In this document: one piece after another, positions 27,000 to 37,289 of the stretch | Layout: every line of letters starts with the position of its first letter | Position numbering within the stretch: the stretch's first letter is position 1 | DNA from: Dermacentor variabilis | Taxonomy: Eukaryota; Arthropoda; Arachnida; Ixodida; Ixodidae | Direction of reading: 5' to 3' | DNA: 64,000 nucleotides | NCBI RefSeq assembly: GCF_050947875.1 | Contig: NC_134569.1 | Location: forward strand, 20,125,631 to 20,189,630 | Program-made: the position numbers and the translations under genes | The notes under the pieces: model-generated | Database searches by the model: none | Told to the model about the DNA's origin: nothing | The model's input: the letters and a program-made list of their open reading frames with translations, nothing else

Positions 27000-27429
27000 A
27001 TCACGAATACCACGGCAAATGCGAACATGCATGACGAATGACGAAGTGAACAGAAAGAAAATATATAAAAACGAACAAACAAACAAAAACGGAACTGAAT
27101 GGAGTCTGATTACCCCAAATACTGTGACCAGTGATGTTTTTGAAATAAACGGTGTAGCAACTAGCGAGTGTTTTGTTATTTCTGATGCTTTCAATGCTCA
27201 TTTTAAATCAGTTTTCACTAAGTGTAACGGAGTCCTTCAGTGTTTTGATCTGTCGTGTCCACCTATATCTGACATTACGATTAGTGAGCAGGGTGTTTTA
27301 GATTACTTTTGCAACTTCATGTAAAAAAGAATCTCCTGGGCCGGATGGAATACCGAATGAGTTTTAAAACGTTATGCAGAGTGCGTTTCAAAGTATCAGA
27401 CAATTATAGTCTCTAAATCTTTGAGTGAG

Positions 27430-28275
27430 AGCTGAGTTCCAGATGACTGGGTAGCTGCCAAAGTCAAGCCCTTTCATAAGAGTGGAAGCACACATTCTGT
27501 TACTAATTATCGCCCAATCTCTTTAATTTCCAATTCATGTAAAATTCTTGAACATATAATACATTAGCATATTTTGGAATATTTAGATAAGTATAACATT
27601 TTATCAAGTTCTCAACATGTATTCAGAAAAGGGTTTTCTACTTGCACTCAATTAGTATCTACCGTACATGATTTCGCGCAAGCTATAAATTCCGGAAAAC
27701 AGATTGATGTAAGTTTTATGAATTTTGCTAAAGCTTTTCAACAAGTATCTCACAATAAACTACTCTTTAAACTAGATATTATGTTTAAAACACTCAGAAT
27801 GTAAATTAGATTTCTGCTCATCTCTCAAATAGAAAACAGCATGTTTCCTTTAACGATCAGTGTTCTCACAGAGTATCAGTCGACTCTGGCGTCCCTCAGG
27901 GCTCTGTGCTTGGGCCACTTTTGTTTCTTTTATTTATGAATGATATAGTACGAGTCATACCTGCAAAAGTTAAGTTATATGCAGATGACTGCGTCCTTTA
28001 CTCTGAAATTGAAAGCCAGCAATATCAAATCCATTTGAACGAAGCACTTCAAAGGCTTGTTCGTCGGTGCGATAAATGGCAAATGCCTATTAATCTTGAA
28101 AAGACCGTTTTCATGAAAATTTCTCATAAACGTAGTCCTCTTCATTACCCATATTCAGCTTTTAACGTCTTTCTGTCGGAAGGTGAGCACTACCAGTACC
28201 TTGGTCGTTGGATTTCACATGACCTTAGCTGGACGAAGCAAGAAAATGCTGTAAATAGCTCATCTTTTATCTAAG
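27430..28275 (+). pseudogene. CR1-type reverse transcriptase, inactivated
   Basis: NYRPISLISNSCKILEHIIH appears at 27507-27566. The next frame (27574-27804) has QHVFRKGFSTCTQL and motif A as FMNFAKAFQQVSHN, where the family has F-L-D-F...A-F-D: the catalytic Asp is Asn and the second is Gln. The next frame (27906-28274) starts in motif B (SGVPQGSVLGPLLF begins upstream at about 27885) and has LYADDCVLYSEI (motif C intact) and YLGRWISHDLSW. At least two frameshifts separate these blocks. Confidence 0.8.
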
Positions 28276-28765
28276 GCGAGCTCTCAAACTATCTACTCCC
28301 GCTGTTCGTCTTATTGCGTTTAAGGCAATTGTTCAGCCAACCTTAGATTACGCCTCTATAATTTGGTACCCGTACGCTCAGAAACATGTTAGCCAAATTG
28401 AAAAAAAAATGCAAAAGAGAGCGGTGAGGTTTATTTATAACGGCTTTGGGCGAACTTTGATCACATCATTATTAGCAAAAGCCAACCTCCCTACGTTAAC
28501 GCAAGGAAATCATGTTTCCAGATTGACCGTTTTGTTTCAGTGAGTTAAAGGTTATTGTAAGGTAGACGTATCGCACATACTTTCTTTTTATACAGCATAT
28601 GCTACAAGGCAGCGACACGCCTTGACCATAGCTCCTCTTTCCACTCGAAATAACACTTTTAAGTATTCGTTTTTTCCTAGGAGAATAACTGAATGGAATA
28701 AACTTACTAATGAAGTCGTTTCACAACCATCCTTGAACCTTTCTGCTGTACACTTACATATGTGA
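28276..28765 (+). pseudogene. CR1-type ORF2 C-terminal region
   Basis: In shifting frames the plus strand reads FKAIVQPTLDYASIIWYPYA, then KRAVRFIYN near 28415, and RRITEWNKLTNEVV near 28680-28720, the Trp-Asn-x-Leu block near the end of CR1 ORF2. The 3' UTR continues to the tail at 28957. Confidence 0.65.
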
Positions 28766-29019
28766 CTTGTCTTGCATGTCGCACTAAGCTTCCTATGTGC
28801 TCTTGTGCTTGGTTCCAATACATCATTGTGTATAAATTGCCAAGTTATGTACTTCCTTTCCGTGTATTCCTTTAATTGTTAGCTTGAAAATGTTCAAACC
28901 CCAACAAATGTAAATCCACTATGCTAAAACGCCAACTTAGGGTTGCAGTATCTATAAATAAAATAAATAAAATAAACTTGACATTCGTAACCAATTTGGG
29001 TCACTATGAATTCCACCAC

Positions 29020-29505
29020 ATACTCCCTACGTAACCAAGAGATATCGTCGAGAAGAACCATTCCTTGTATATCGAATTAGTACAGGATCTGTTCGTATGC
29101 CAACGTGGTTATTTAAGAGAGGGCGTATCCATTCTCCGAACTGTACGTCATGCGAAGAGATAGGAAACAGTGAACGCTTTCTGTGGTGGTGCGCGAAATA
29201 CCAAGTTGAAAGGGACGCTTTTCTGGAGAAGCTGCAAAAAAAAAAAAAAAAAAGAGGAAAGAAGCAGGCTGTGATCGAAAGTGTGGTTCCGCAGCAGGAG
29301 CCATCCGTGCCTTAAACACCTTGTGTTCCCCGAAGGATCAGTTATAGCCCGCAAAGAAGCTTCATGTCTTCGTATTACATCCTTAGGAGAGGCCGATTTG
29401 ATGGATATGTCGTGAAATCTGCCGATATTGTCGGAGACAGTCAGGCGGAGAAATCGCCAGCTTTGATCGCCAGGTTAAACCCACCTGTTTCTACAAACCA
29501 CCACC
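29020..29505 (+). mobile_element. LINE C-terminal fragment and 3' UTR
   Basis: The plus strand reads RMPTWLFKRGRIHSPNCTSC then WWCAKYQVERDAFL, the Cys/His cluster and following helix that end RNase H-type LINE ORF2 proteins. The reading frame is corrupted by an A-run at 29236-29252. It ends with a 3' UTR containing GATCGCCAGGTTAAACCCAC and an ACCACCACC tail at 29490-29505, shared with short fragments at 22556-22612 and 26615-26695. Confidence 0.65.
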
Positions 29506-29689
29506 ACAACTATCATTTAACGTCACATGTCGTGGAAGTTTAGATACCATAAAAAGATAATCCACCGTGTCCTTAAAGCAATCCTTATAATGTGGACTGT
29601 GAAGCAGAACCAAAAGTAAGCAAAACGCTATACCGAATTCGTGATGAGACAAGAAGTAACATATCACCGCCATAACAAACTTTGCGTGA

Positions 29690-30185
29690 GGAATAGTGGC
29701 ACAGGCCACACTAAAGCTCCTGCAGTCACTATACGGCAGAGAACAACCACGCTCAACAGAGTTAATATGGGTCCCTGCTCACGCAGGGAATTCAGGGAAC
29801 GAAGCAGCCCACCAACATTCTCGAGGATTCGTCAGCCGAGCGGAGGGCATGCCGGAACCGGAGACCTCAAACGCACTCATACCACGACATAACCCAATAT
29901 TACCGTCTTACACGACACACTAGGCCCGCACCACGCAATGAACTAAACAAGCGTCAGGAGATCACCTGGCGCTGGTTACAGACACACTCATACCCGAACC
30001 CCTACGTATATGCTCGTACATTTACTCGGACAGAGCAAGTCTGTACTGTCACCTGTGCGGCGACCTAGCTGCACTCAGTCACGTCCTCTGGGACTGTGAG
30101 GAGAACTCCCCTCCCCCCGATCTCCTGGCCTTTCCCTCTCCTTCATTGTGGGAGGAAGTGCTGCCTGCTTAGCTCCAGCCTAGAC
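29690..30185 (+). pseudogene. RNase H to C-terminal part of another LINE
   Basis: Frame 29696-29923 reads TELIWVPAHAGNSGNEAAHQ, the H-A-G-N-x-G-N-E block of RNase H with the last catalytic Asp position occupied by His. After frameshifts the plus strand shows CHLCGDLAALSHVLWDC (30050-30100), the C-terminal Cys/His cluster, then DLLAFPSPSLWEEVL at 30120-30165. This is a second, different LINE family from the one ending at 29505. The upstream RT part is absent. Confidence 0.65.
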
Positions 30186-30189
30186 ATGC

Positions 30190-30526
30190 CAGCCAGACAT
30201 AGCACAACGATAGCGGCGAACACGGTCGGCGATCGTCGAAATTCTGATCGGCGGGTCAAGCGCGTCGGCTTTTAAAGAGCAGTCGTCGAATGTTGCAGAC
30301 TAATCGTTGGGACCCGCGTGCCTTCCACAGAGTTCTACACCATTCCCGTCAGGCGATGAAATCAGATAACACAAGGTTCGGTGACAACAGACAGCGGATA
30401 GAAGCATCGATAACTTTTCAGAAACTTCGGAGACATGCAGGCGCGTCCCGCGCTATGCGATAACATTTGTTAGGCGGCGAAACCTGGTCGCCCGATAAAG
30501 ATAAGTACACGTGTGAGTATATTGCC
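30190..30526 (-). repeat. Possible Ty3/gypsy LTR remnant
   Basis: CpG-rich, with GTCGGCGATCGTCGAAATTC near the left and GCCCGATAAAGATAAGTACACG at the right. On the minus strand it would start near TACTCACACGTGTACTTATC. It lies downstream of the integrase of the minus-strand gypsy element (31400-38788), at a plausible distance once the Ruka insertion is removed. No matching second LTR was found on the other side, so the assignment is an inference from position and composition. Confidence 0.3.
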
Positions 30527-30953
30527 AGTTTTCATCGACAAATAATTCCTTCTGAACTGCCGAAAGGGAACATGACGTCAAATTAACGCCCTAAATCACC
30601 ATATTGCTTTTACAAATGCGTATTGTGCAGTTATTTGATTTAAAGAAACATAATTTAAGTTATAAGGTGGCCCCGGCGTATACTACTCTAATAAAATGTC
30701 ATTAAATTATGCACTAAATTAGCAGTTTCTCCACTCTCAGTTCCACTACTGTGTCAAGCTTTGCACACCTAAGGCGAAAACTGTGACCGTGTAAGGCACG
30801 TGATTTCATGGCGTCAAGTGCTGTCCTCCTTTTAATTTGAAGCCTTCTTCACGAGTCAAGTCAGTACGTGGCGTTTATCTCGGCGTTTTTATTGGTCAAT
30901 ACCGAAGACAGTGCAGTCTAAAAAACAAAGCAGCCAGTAAAAAAGAAAAGGAA
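30527..30953. other. Intergenic or decayed gypsy 3' region, nothing recognised
   Basis: AT-rich; no protein similarity recognised. Confidence 0.35.
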
Positions 30954-30966
30954 CGCTGGTTTAAAT

Positions 30967-31208
30967 AATAATAATATAATATTTGGGGTTTCACGTGCCA
31001 AAACCACTTTCTGATTATGAGGCACGCCGTAGTGGAGGACTCCGGAAATTTTGACCACCTGGGGTTCTTTAACGTGCACCTAAATCTAAGCACACGGGTG
31101 TTTTCGCATTTCGCCCCCATCGAAATGCGGCCGCCGTGGCCGGGATTCGATCCCGCGACCTCGTGCTCAGCAGCCCAACACCATAGCCACTGAGCAACCA
31201 CGGCGGGT
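30967..31208 (-). mobile_element. Ruka-like SINE, full length, with 13 bp target duplication
   Basis: On the minus strand: A-box-like TGGTTGCTCAGTGGC (31201-31187), B box GGGATCGAATCCC (31154-31142), then the body with CGAAATGCGAAAACACCCG, TTAGATTTAGGTGCACG, a CCTCCACTACGGCGTGCC block, and a TTATTATTATT-type tail at the left end. The element is flanked by a perfect duplication CGCTGGTTTAAAT at 30954-30966 and 31209-31221. The tRNA-derived head and TTA-rich tail fit the Ruka SINE described from ixodid ticks (from memory of the family; not searched). The perfect duplication points to a young insertion. Confidence 0.9.
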
Positions 31209-31399
31209 CGCTGGTTTAAATGTTCAAGGTACATCACTTCTACCGAATTCATGCAGAATCTTCGAAAAAGAATGTGCGTAGAACTGAATTGATCATGACG
31301 TCATTTCGCCTCTTGAGAAGCTGCTTTGCATCAAAAGCCTGGCATTCCTTGCTCTAGACTTCAGGCCGAACCTGTAATGGTGCGAGGATCCGATCGAGT

Positions 31400-32037
31400 G
31401 CAGTCGCGCTTTGCTCGGGTTACTCCCAGAACACTCTAGGAAACTGCGGGTGAAGTGAAGCAACTCGGAGCGATTTATTTGAGCGTGTTGCGACCAAAGC
31501 TGTATGTGCGACGGGTGCCGACCATACAGTAAAGGGTGAAAAGTCGATGGTGGTCTGAGTAGTGGTGTTGTACGCGTACATTACGAAGGGCAGAATGACA
31601 TGCTGATTTCTGTGGTCGGAGGCGACGTAGATGGCAAGCATGTCGCCAAGCGTACGGTTGAATCGTTCTGTAATGTCATTGGTTTGAGGATGGTACGCCG
31701 TAGTTGTACAATGAACGACGTGGAACTCTTAAAGAATGGCTTCAACTACTTCGGGCAGGAAGACACGTCCACGATTAATGAGCAGTTCCTGAGCTGACCC
31801 ATGACTCAGGAGGAATCCACGAAGCAGAAAGGAGCCAACATCGCACGCTGTAGCTGCCAGGAGGGCTGCGGTTTCGGCGTAGCCCGTGAATTGTTCGACT
31901 GCCGCAGTGGTCCAGCGGTTTCTAGCCGATGTCAGGTGAAGTGGTCCATACAAATCGATGCCGACGCGCCCAAACGGCCTGGAGCCGGGTGGGGTAGAGT
32001 AAAGGTTGCAGAATGGCTGGATAGAGGCGTGGTTAAA
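31400..32037 (-). pseudogene. Ty3/gypsy integrase core, 3' part
   Basis: Upstream part (about 32037-31729, minus): RPFGRVGIDLYGPLHLTSAR, then NRWTTAAVEQFTGYAETAAL, then LLINRGRVFLPEVVEAIL. These cover the first and second catalytic acidic positions of the DDE core. The first Asp is kept (GIDLYG); the second, normally in S-D-R-G, reads I-N-R-G, so Asp is Asn. The part at 31641-31420 gives VASDHRNQHVILPFVMYAYN and TTIDFSPF, the region after the catalytic Glu. The protein would insert element DNA into the genome; it is inactive here. Confidence 0.8.
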
Positions 32038-34383
32038 TAGAGAGAGAGAGAGAAAAAAAAGAAAGGCAAAGGAAAGACAGGGAGGTTAACCAGAGATTAT
32101 GTCCTGGTGGCTACCCTGCACCGGGGGAGGGGCAAAGGGATGCGATAGGTGAGAGAGACAAAAAGAAAAAAAAAGCATACACAAACACACCTACACATGA
32201 TACATACCCATTTCTGTGACCACTGTCACGCAATCTGTGAAGGCGTTCCTAGTGTTACGCACTGTCACCGTCCAATCCTGCGCCACACAGTGTGCTGTCA
32301 CAATTTGTCACGTAGGCCAGTTTCCAAGGATGTTGTTTTCCGTTGTTGGGCGCTTGTCCATTTGGTCTAGTGGGGCTGAGAGGGCTGGTCTTTGCGGGTT
32401 GAAACGAGGGCACTCGCAAAGAAGGTGCGCGATTGTTTCATTGCACCCGCAGAATTCACAAAGTGGGCTGTTGGCCATTCCGACAAGAAAAGAGTACGCA
32501 TTTGAAAACGCTACTCCAAGCCAGAGACGAACAAGAAGGGTGCAGTCAAGTCATGCAGACTCGGGCGGAATACGCAGCTGTAAATTAGGGTCCAGGGTAT
32601 GAAGGTGTGCACTTGTGAAATCGGATGAATTCCATTGAGCTAATGTCAGGTCATGTGCAAGAACGGAAAGTTTTTTCGCTGCGTCGACTCTCGAAAGATG
32701 AATGGCAACGCAGTTGACGCCGTCATGGGTAGATCGGGCAGCTGCGTCTGCTCGATGATTGCCATGTATGCCACAGTGACTAGGCAACCACTGATATATT
32801 ATATCGTGTCCTTCGTCAACTATGCGATGGTGGACTTCTCTGATCTCTGCGACGAGCTGCTCATGTGATCCATGGTGCAGTGCTGAGTGCACGCAGTGCT
32901 GCAGTGCACTCTGTATAGGCTGTCTTGGAGTCACAGAAGACTGACCTTTCCTCAATGAAATGAAGAGGCGCACGCGGGGCTACCAGTTCAGTAGCTGTCG
33001 TTGATGATACATGTGACGTTTTTAGTTGTATTTTGACGGATCTTGTTGGTATCACCACAGCAGCAGCTGAACTTGCAGATGTGACTGAGCCGTCGATGTA
33101 AACGTGCACGCGGCCACTGTGCACCTCCTGTAATAGTTGTATTGTGGCCTGCTTCAGGGCAGACGACAGCATATTAGCCTTCTTCGTGATTCCTGGGATG
33201 GTGAAGCGAATTTCAGGCCTGTGCAGGCACCATAAAGGTGAAGATGGTCTTGCTGCAGGCATGTAGTTTGATGGTAATGAGCTACGATCGGCAACAATTA
33301 TACGACTGAAAGTTGAGTGTGGGCTTTCTGCGGGTAGAACTGCAAGATGGTGAGAAGACAGTCGGGCAACGTGCCGAATATGCGCCCTGAGAGCGTCGGT
33401 TGCCAAGTACGTTGATATTATGTGATCTCGAGCTATGACAATCGTTGCCGCTGTAGGCGCACATCTGGGAAGACCGAGACACGTCCTTAGGGCTTGAGCT
33501 TGTAGTCCCTGGAGTACACGCAGGTTTGTTTTGCAGGTGTTACCAAGCACAGGGAGGTTGTATCTTGCGAAACCGAGGAACATACGGTTATAAAGCTGCA
33601 GCATTGATCGCACCGATGTGCCCCATGACTTACCGCCGAGAAATTTGAGGAAATGTATTATTGTCACTAATCTCCTCTTTAGGTAAGAAATCTGCAGGCT
33701 CCATGATAGGTCGCCGTCGATAATTACCCCACGAAAGGAGCTGTTTCCGCGCATTTGCAATTGTTTGTGCATTAACGCTTACAGAGTAAGGCTTCATTGC
33801 CTTCCGAGTGAATGTAACAAGGCATCATTTCTCTGAAAACAGGTCTAAGTTCTGTTTTCGCAAGTACAATGATGTTAACGCAGCTTCCTTTTGTAGCCTT
33901 GCTCGCACCTGCAGTCGTGTTACGCCCAGATGCAGACGTCATCAGCATAGATTGATACTTGAACTGTGTTGGGCAAGCATCTTACTAGGCCAACGAGCAC
34001 TAGGTTGAATAGCGTAAGGCTGCCCCCCCCCCCACCACCCCACATTGCGGTACTCTATGGAATGTTTCGTGCTGAGTCGTGGAGCCATCCTCGGTCATCA
34101 CGAGGAAATGCCTGTCGATCAAATAACTGCACAGCCACTGAAAAGTGTGGCCATCGATTCCGGCTTCAATCAGAGCCTCTATAATACCATAATGGGCTAC
34201 ATTATCATAGGCGCCTTTTATGTCAAGGAATAATGCCGCAGTGAGTCATTTCAGATGTTTTTGATGTTGAACAAACGTGACCAAATCGATGACACTATCT
34301 ATGGATGAGCGCCCACGCCGGAAACTAGCCATAGCATCTGGGTACACGTTGTAATTTTCCAGGTACCATTCCAGGTGTAGCTG
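32038..34383 (-). mobile_element. RNase H-type (I-like) LINE inserted in the gypsy integrase
   Basis: The minus strand starts abruptly in the RT (LEWYLENYNVYPDAMASFRR at 34375-34316), continues through motif C, thumb, spacer, RNase H and C-terminus, and ends in the family 3' UTR with GGTAGCCACCAGGAC and CTGGTTAACCTCCC (32120-32080) and a (CT)n tail at 32055-32038. Gypsy sequence resumes immediately on both sides (H2C2 zinc domain to the right, integrase core to the left). About 20-25 gypsy codons between these flanks are missing and no target duplication is evident, so the insertion was accompanied by a deletion or the ends have eroded. Confidence 0.85.
32551..34383 (-). pseudogene. LINE RT, RNase H and spacer (I-like), frameshifted
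   Basis: Blocks in order on the minus strand are: LEWYLENYNVYPDAM (RT, 34375 on); IYADDVCIW-like motif C near 33945; the frame 33772-32861 with GVIIDGDLSWSLQI, FLKFLGGKSWG, NLPVLGNTCKTNLRVLQ, the spacer, VYIDGSVTS (first RNase H Asp), ATELVAP (Glu) and FCDSKTA (Asp); and the frame 32973-32551 with YQWLPSHCGIHGNHRADAAA (His and last Asp) ending near LQLRIPPESA. All four RNase H acidic residues can be seen but in different frames. A poly-C run at 34022-34032 disrupts the RT. Confidence 0.8.
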
Positions 34384-35327
34384 TGTATCCCTCGCCAGTA
34401 GTACCGCTGGCAAGGGCGCTGGTACGTTTTCAAAACATCCGAGTGGGCACACTGTGGATCAGCGTGGAAAGTTGCACATATTTCGGAACTCAGAGTGCAA
34501 GGCGCTAGTAACAGCCACTAGCTCCCGTTGGGGTCATAATTGTGTCGGCGAAGCAGGTTGTCGTGAACAGCCAAAGGGGGAGCTTGACGACGCAACATGC
34601 GATTGTTTGGTTGTGCTGGTGGGCCAGAGTGCAAGTTTATAAGGGAGGCAATCCAATGGTCCTTGCGCTGCTCAAAAGCGATGGTAGTAAGTTCGAGCGA
34701 AGAAACTGCGAACTTGGATAGTGAACAGCAAGCATTGTGGGAGAGCGCGAGGGCGTCGGTGTCAAAATGCTGGCATCCGCTGCGGTAGAGCACGCGGATA
34801 TCGTAGTCCTGCAGGCGAAGTGCCCATCGAGCAAGACGGCCCGATGGATCTCTCAAGGACAACAACCAACATAGTGCATGGTGGTCCGTGACTACATCAA
34901 ATTGACGGCCATACAAACAAGGCCGGAACTTAGTAAGAGCCCAGATGATGGCCAGACATTCTTTTTCTGTGACAGTGTAATTGTCTCAGCTTTCGTAAGC
35001 GTACGACATACATGAGCCACGATATATTCAGGAAACTCTTGCTTGCGTTGGACAAGTACAGCGCCGAGGCAAACACCGCTGGCATCTGTGTGCACCTCGT
35101 AGGGGCGTTCGGATCGTAATGGTACAAAATTGGCGAAGACGTTAGCAAACGACGGAGCTTTGTGAAGGCCTCGTCGCACTCGGACGACCGCGAAGTGAGG
35201 GATCCCTTGCTTCTATGGCGGCGAAAGTACAAATGAAGCATCTGAAGGAAGAGCAGAGACCTATGAAACTGCGTAATTTTTTGAGGAACGTTGGCTTAGG
35301 GAAATCGGCGACGGCCCGAAGTTTTGC
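34384..35327 (-). pseudogene. Ty3/gypsy RNase H and integrase zinc domain
   Basis: On the minus strand 35320-35142 gives AKLRAVADFPKPTFLKKLRS (the connection after RT), then [22 protein letters not shown] (35200-35130). The RNase H domain is in another frame: [18 protein letters not shown] (catalytic Asp), then [15 protein letters not shown] (35000-34950; family T-E-K-E-C, Glu position changed), and [14 protein letters not shown] (third acidic residue). Then come WALRLQDYDIRVLYRSG and FDTDALALS (D-A-L-S end). The H2C2-type region reads HADPQCAHSDVLKTYQR at about 34460-34410. It stops where the LINE begins at 34383. Confidence 0.8.
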
Positions 35328-35341
35328 TGTATCGGGGAGAA

Positions 35342-35773
35342 AGAGAAAAGGATGCATAGAAAAGCAGGGATGCTAACCAGAGGTAGTTCCGGTTAGCTAC
35401 CCTGCACGGGGGGAGGGGTTAAGGGGGATAAGAAGAGAAAGAGAGTGGAAGGGGGAGATAGAAAGAAAGAGAGACGAGCACGAAAAAACCGCGTACACTA
35501 TAGAGCGGTAGGGGGCGGCGTTCTTAAAGTCTATCGTGAAGCCCCGAAGACAGCAGGAACCTTAATATTGCGAGTAAGGCCTCCAGCGTGGATGTTGTTT
35601 GGGAGCACTGACCTAAAGCTTTGAGTTCTGATAGCGGACGATTGTCCAACTGGTCCTTATTGGAATGGCCAACATCCCCACGTGCGACACACGCACCAGT
35701 GATGAGACGCTCGCACTTATTATCTGTGTCTGCCCGCGACATAGGGCCCAGAGACAAGTGATGTGCAGAGTAT
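35342..35773 (-). mobile_element. I-like LINE 3' end inserted in gypsy, with 14 bp target duplication
   Basis: The minus strand carries the last about 85 codons of an RNase H-type LINE (DNRPLSELKALG and a FLLSSGLHDRL stop at 35524), then the family 3' UTR (GGGTAGCTAACCGGAACTAC and GGTTAGCATCCCTGC) to a TCTCTTTCT tail at 35342. The duplication TGTATCGGGGAGAA (35328-35341) and TGGATCGGGGAGAA (35774-35787) differs at one base and lies in gypsy sequence on both sides, so the LINE postdates the gypsy element. The Cys cluster just upstream of the stop is degraded. Confidence 0.85.
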
Positions 35774-36690
35774 TGGATCGGGGAGAATTCCATCCTTAGC
35801 TACGAGGTAACTTACAATTGTCAGCTGCCGCGCTGCAAATCGGCACTTATTTAAGTTTAGTTGCAGGCCAGCGTTTGTTAAACAGGCCTAAACACGCCGG
35901 AGCCGTTGAAGGTACGTGCTGAAGTCAGGAGCAAAAAGCTATAACGTCAAGGCAGCACAACTACGTGTGCCACTTCGAGCCGTGTAGAAATGTATTCATC
36001 ATGCGCTCAAAAGTTGCGGGGGCATCGCAAATTCCAAAAGGCATTACGTCAAATTCGTATAAGGCGCCGGGTGTGACAAAAGCAGTCTCCGACCGATCGG
36101 CGTCTGCCATGGGTACTTTCCAATATCTTGAGTGCAAATCTAGAAATGTAAGGAATTCTGCGCCTTGTAGACAGTGAATCGCGTCGTGTATGGGCGGGAG
36201 AGGGCAGACGTCTTTGCGAGTGATCTTGTTGAGACACCGGTAGTCCACATAGAACCGCACAGAACCATCTTTCTTCGTAACAAGGATGACAGGGATGCGC
36301 ATGAACTGTTCGAAGGTCGTATCACCTCGCAGCAGAGCATGTCGTCGACTTGTTCGTTGATTACACGACGTTCTGCAGGAGATACACGATATGTACGTTG
36401 CCGCAATGGCGGGTACGAGCTAATGTGGGTGCGATATATAACGGTTGACGTACGGCCCAGGGAAGACTGCCCTACATCGAAAGAAGAACGAAATTCTTCG
36501 AAGAGGCACAGAAGCTGAGGCCACTGGGACTGGTGTACGGTCATCGCCAATAGAACCGAACACATCACTGGCCAATAGGTCACACATAGAAACAGCACTG
36601 AGTTCACTGGAACTAGTCCAGTAATTGTCAGCGGGCACGTCCATAACTTGCACGCCGGACTTTCACGTTTAACTTGCAGCATCACATGCT
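35774..36690 (-). pseudogene. Ty3/gypsy reverse transcriptase
   Basis: The protease-RT linker and RT start are in the frame 36685-36140 (LGRTSTVIYRTHISSYPPLR, YRVSPAERRVINEQVDDML). A frameshift near 36310 moves the rest to the frame 36302-35961: VTKKDGSVRFYVDYRCLNK, then ITRKDVCPLPPIHDAI, then motif A FLTFLDLHSRYWKVPM (catalytic Asp present), then FDVMPFGICDAPATFERMM (motif B region). The YLDD motif region at about 35940 reads CCLDVIAF with one Asp lost. Downstream LQLNLNKCRF-like residues lead to the LINE insertion at 35773. Inactive. Confidence 0.85.
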
Positions 36691-37250
36691 ATAAGAACGG
36701 GTTGCAAATGAAAATGATGCTGGGGCCCTGTGGGATGCCCACTGTTGCAAAACGTAGCAGCAGACCTTTCCGAGTGAGAAAGCGGTGAGATGGAGACAGT
36801 AGTGCAACAGCGTCGGAGATTCTGCTGCAGTACGTGGGCACGATCGTTGACGCGTTCGGAGGAACGTGGAAGTAAGCGTGGAAATTAAATGCCGGTGAAA
36901 TGTCTATGAACGACAAACCTAACAGCGGCGAGAGTTCTATTTCAGCCCGTGCGCAATGGATAACGGCATTGTGGCGCGAGAGAAAATCCCAGCCGAGGAT
37001 AACCTCATGAGAGCACGAGGAAAAGATGATCAATTCTATGGTGTGTAGAATGTCGTCAATGACAACACGAGCAGTGCAAGCCGCTAAGGGTCGAATATGG
37101 TAAGCACTGGCTGTGAGGAAGGACAGCCTAGAAAGGGGTGTCGTGACTATACGAAGTAAGCGGCAAAGCTTAGCGTCCATAACGTTTAACGGCCGCTCCG
37201 TCGACAACAATTTGATTTCGTTCGAGGGATTACGTTGAGGACTCTCACAT
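36689..37250 (-). pseudogene. Ty3/gypsy aspartic protease region
   Basis: The frame 37210-36689 (173 codons) contains VVIDDILHTIELIIFSSCSH followed by EVILGWDFLSRHNAVIHC. The second is the I-L-G-x-D-F-L block at the end of retroviral-type proteases, just before the linker to RT. The catalytic D-T/S-G motif expected near the N-terminal end is not evident in this frame (region about 37250-37150 reads VDAKLC-like sequence in place), so the active site is lost or frameshifted. Confidence 0.65.
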
Positions 37251-37289
37251 TTCTACGGCGTCGCATCCCTTGCCTCTTGGACTGCGAAG

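Larger units (their letters stand above)
27000..28978 (+). mobile_element. CR1-type LINE relic, 5'-truncated
   Basis: It begins in the ORF2 linker (27060-27325), continues through the RT (27430-28275) and the C-terminal region (28275-28765), and ends in an (AAATA)n tail at 28957-28977. There is no RNase H. Many stops and frameshifts interrupt it, so it is older than the RTE copy. Confidence 0.8.
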
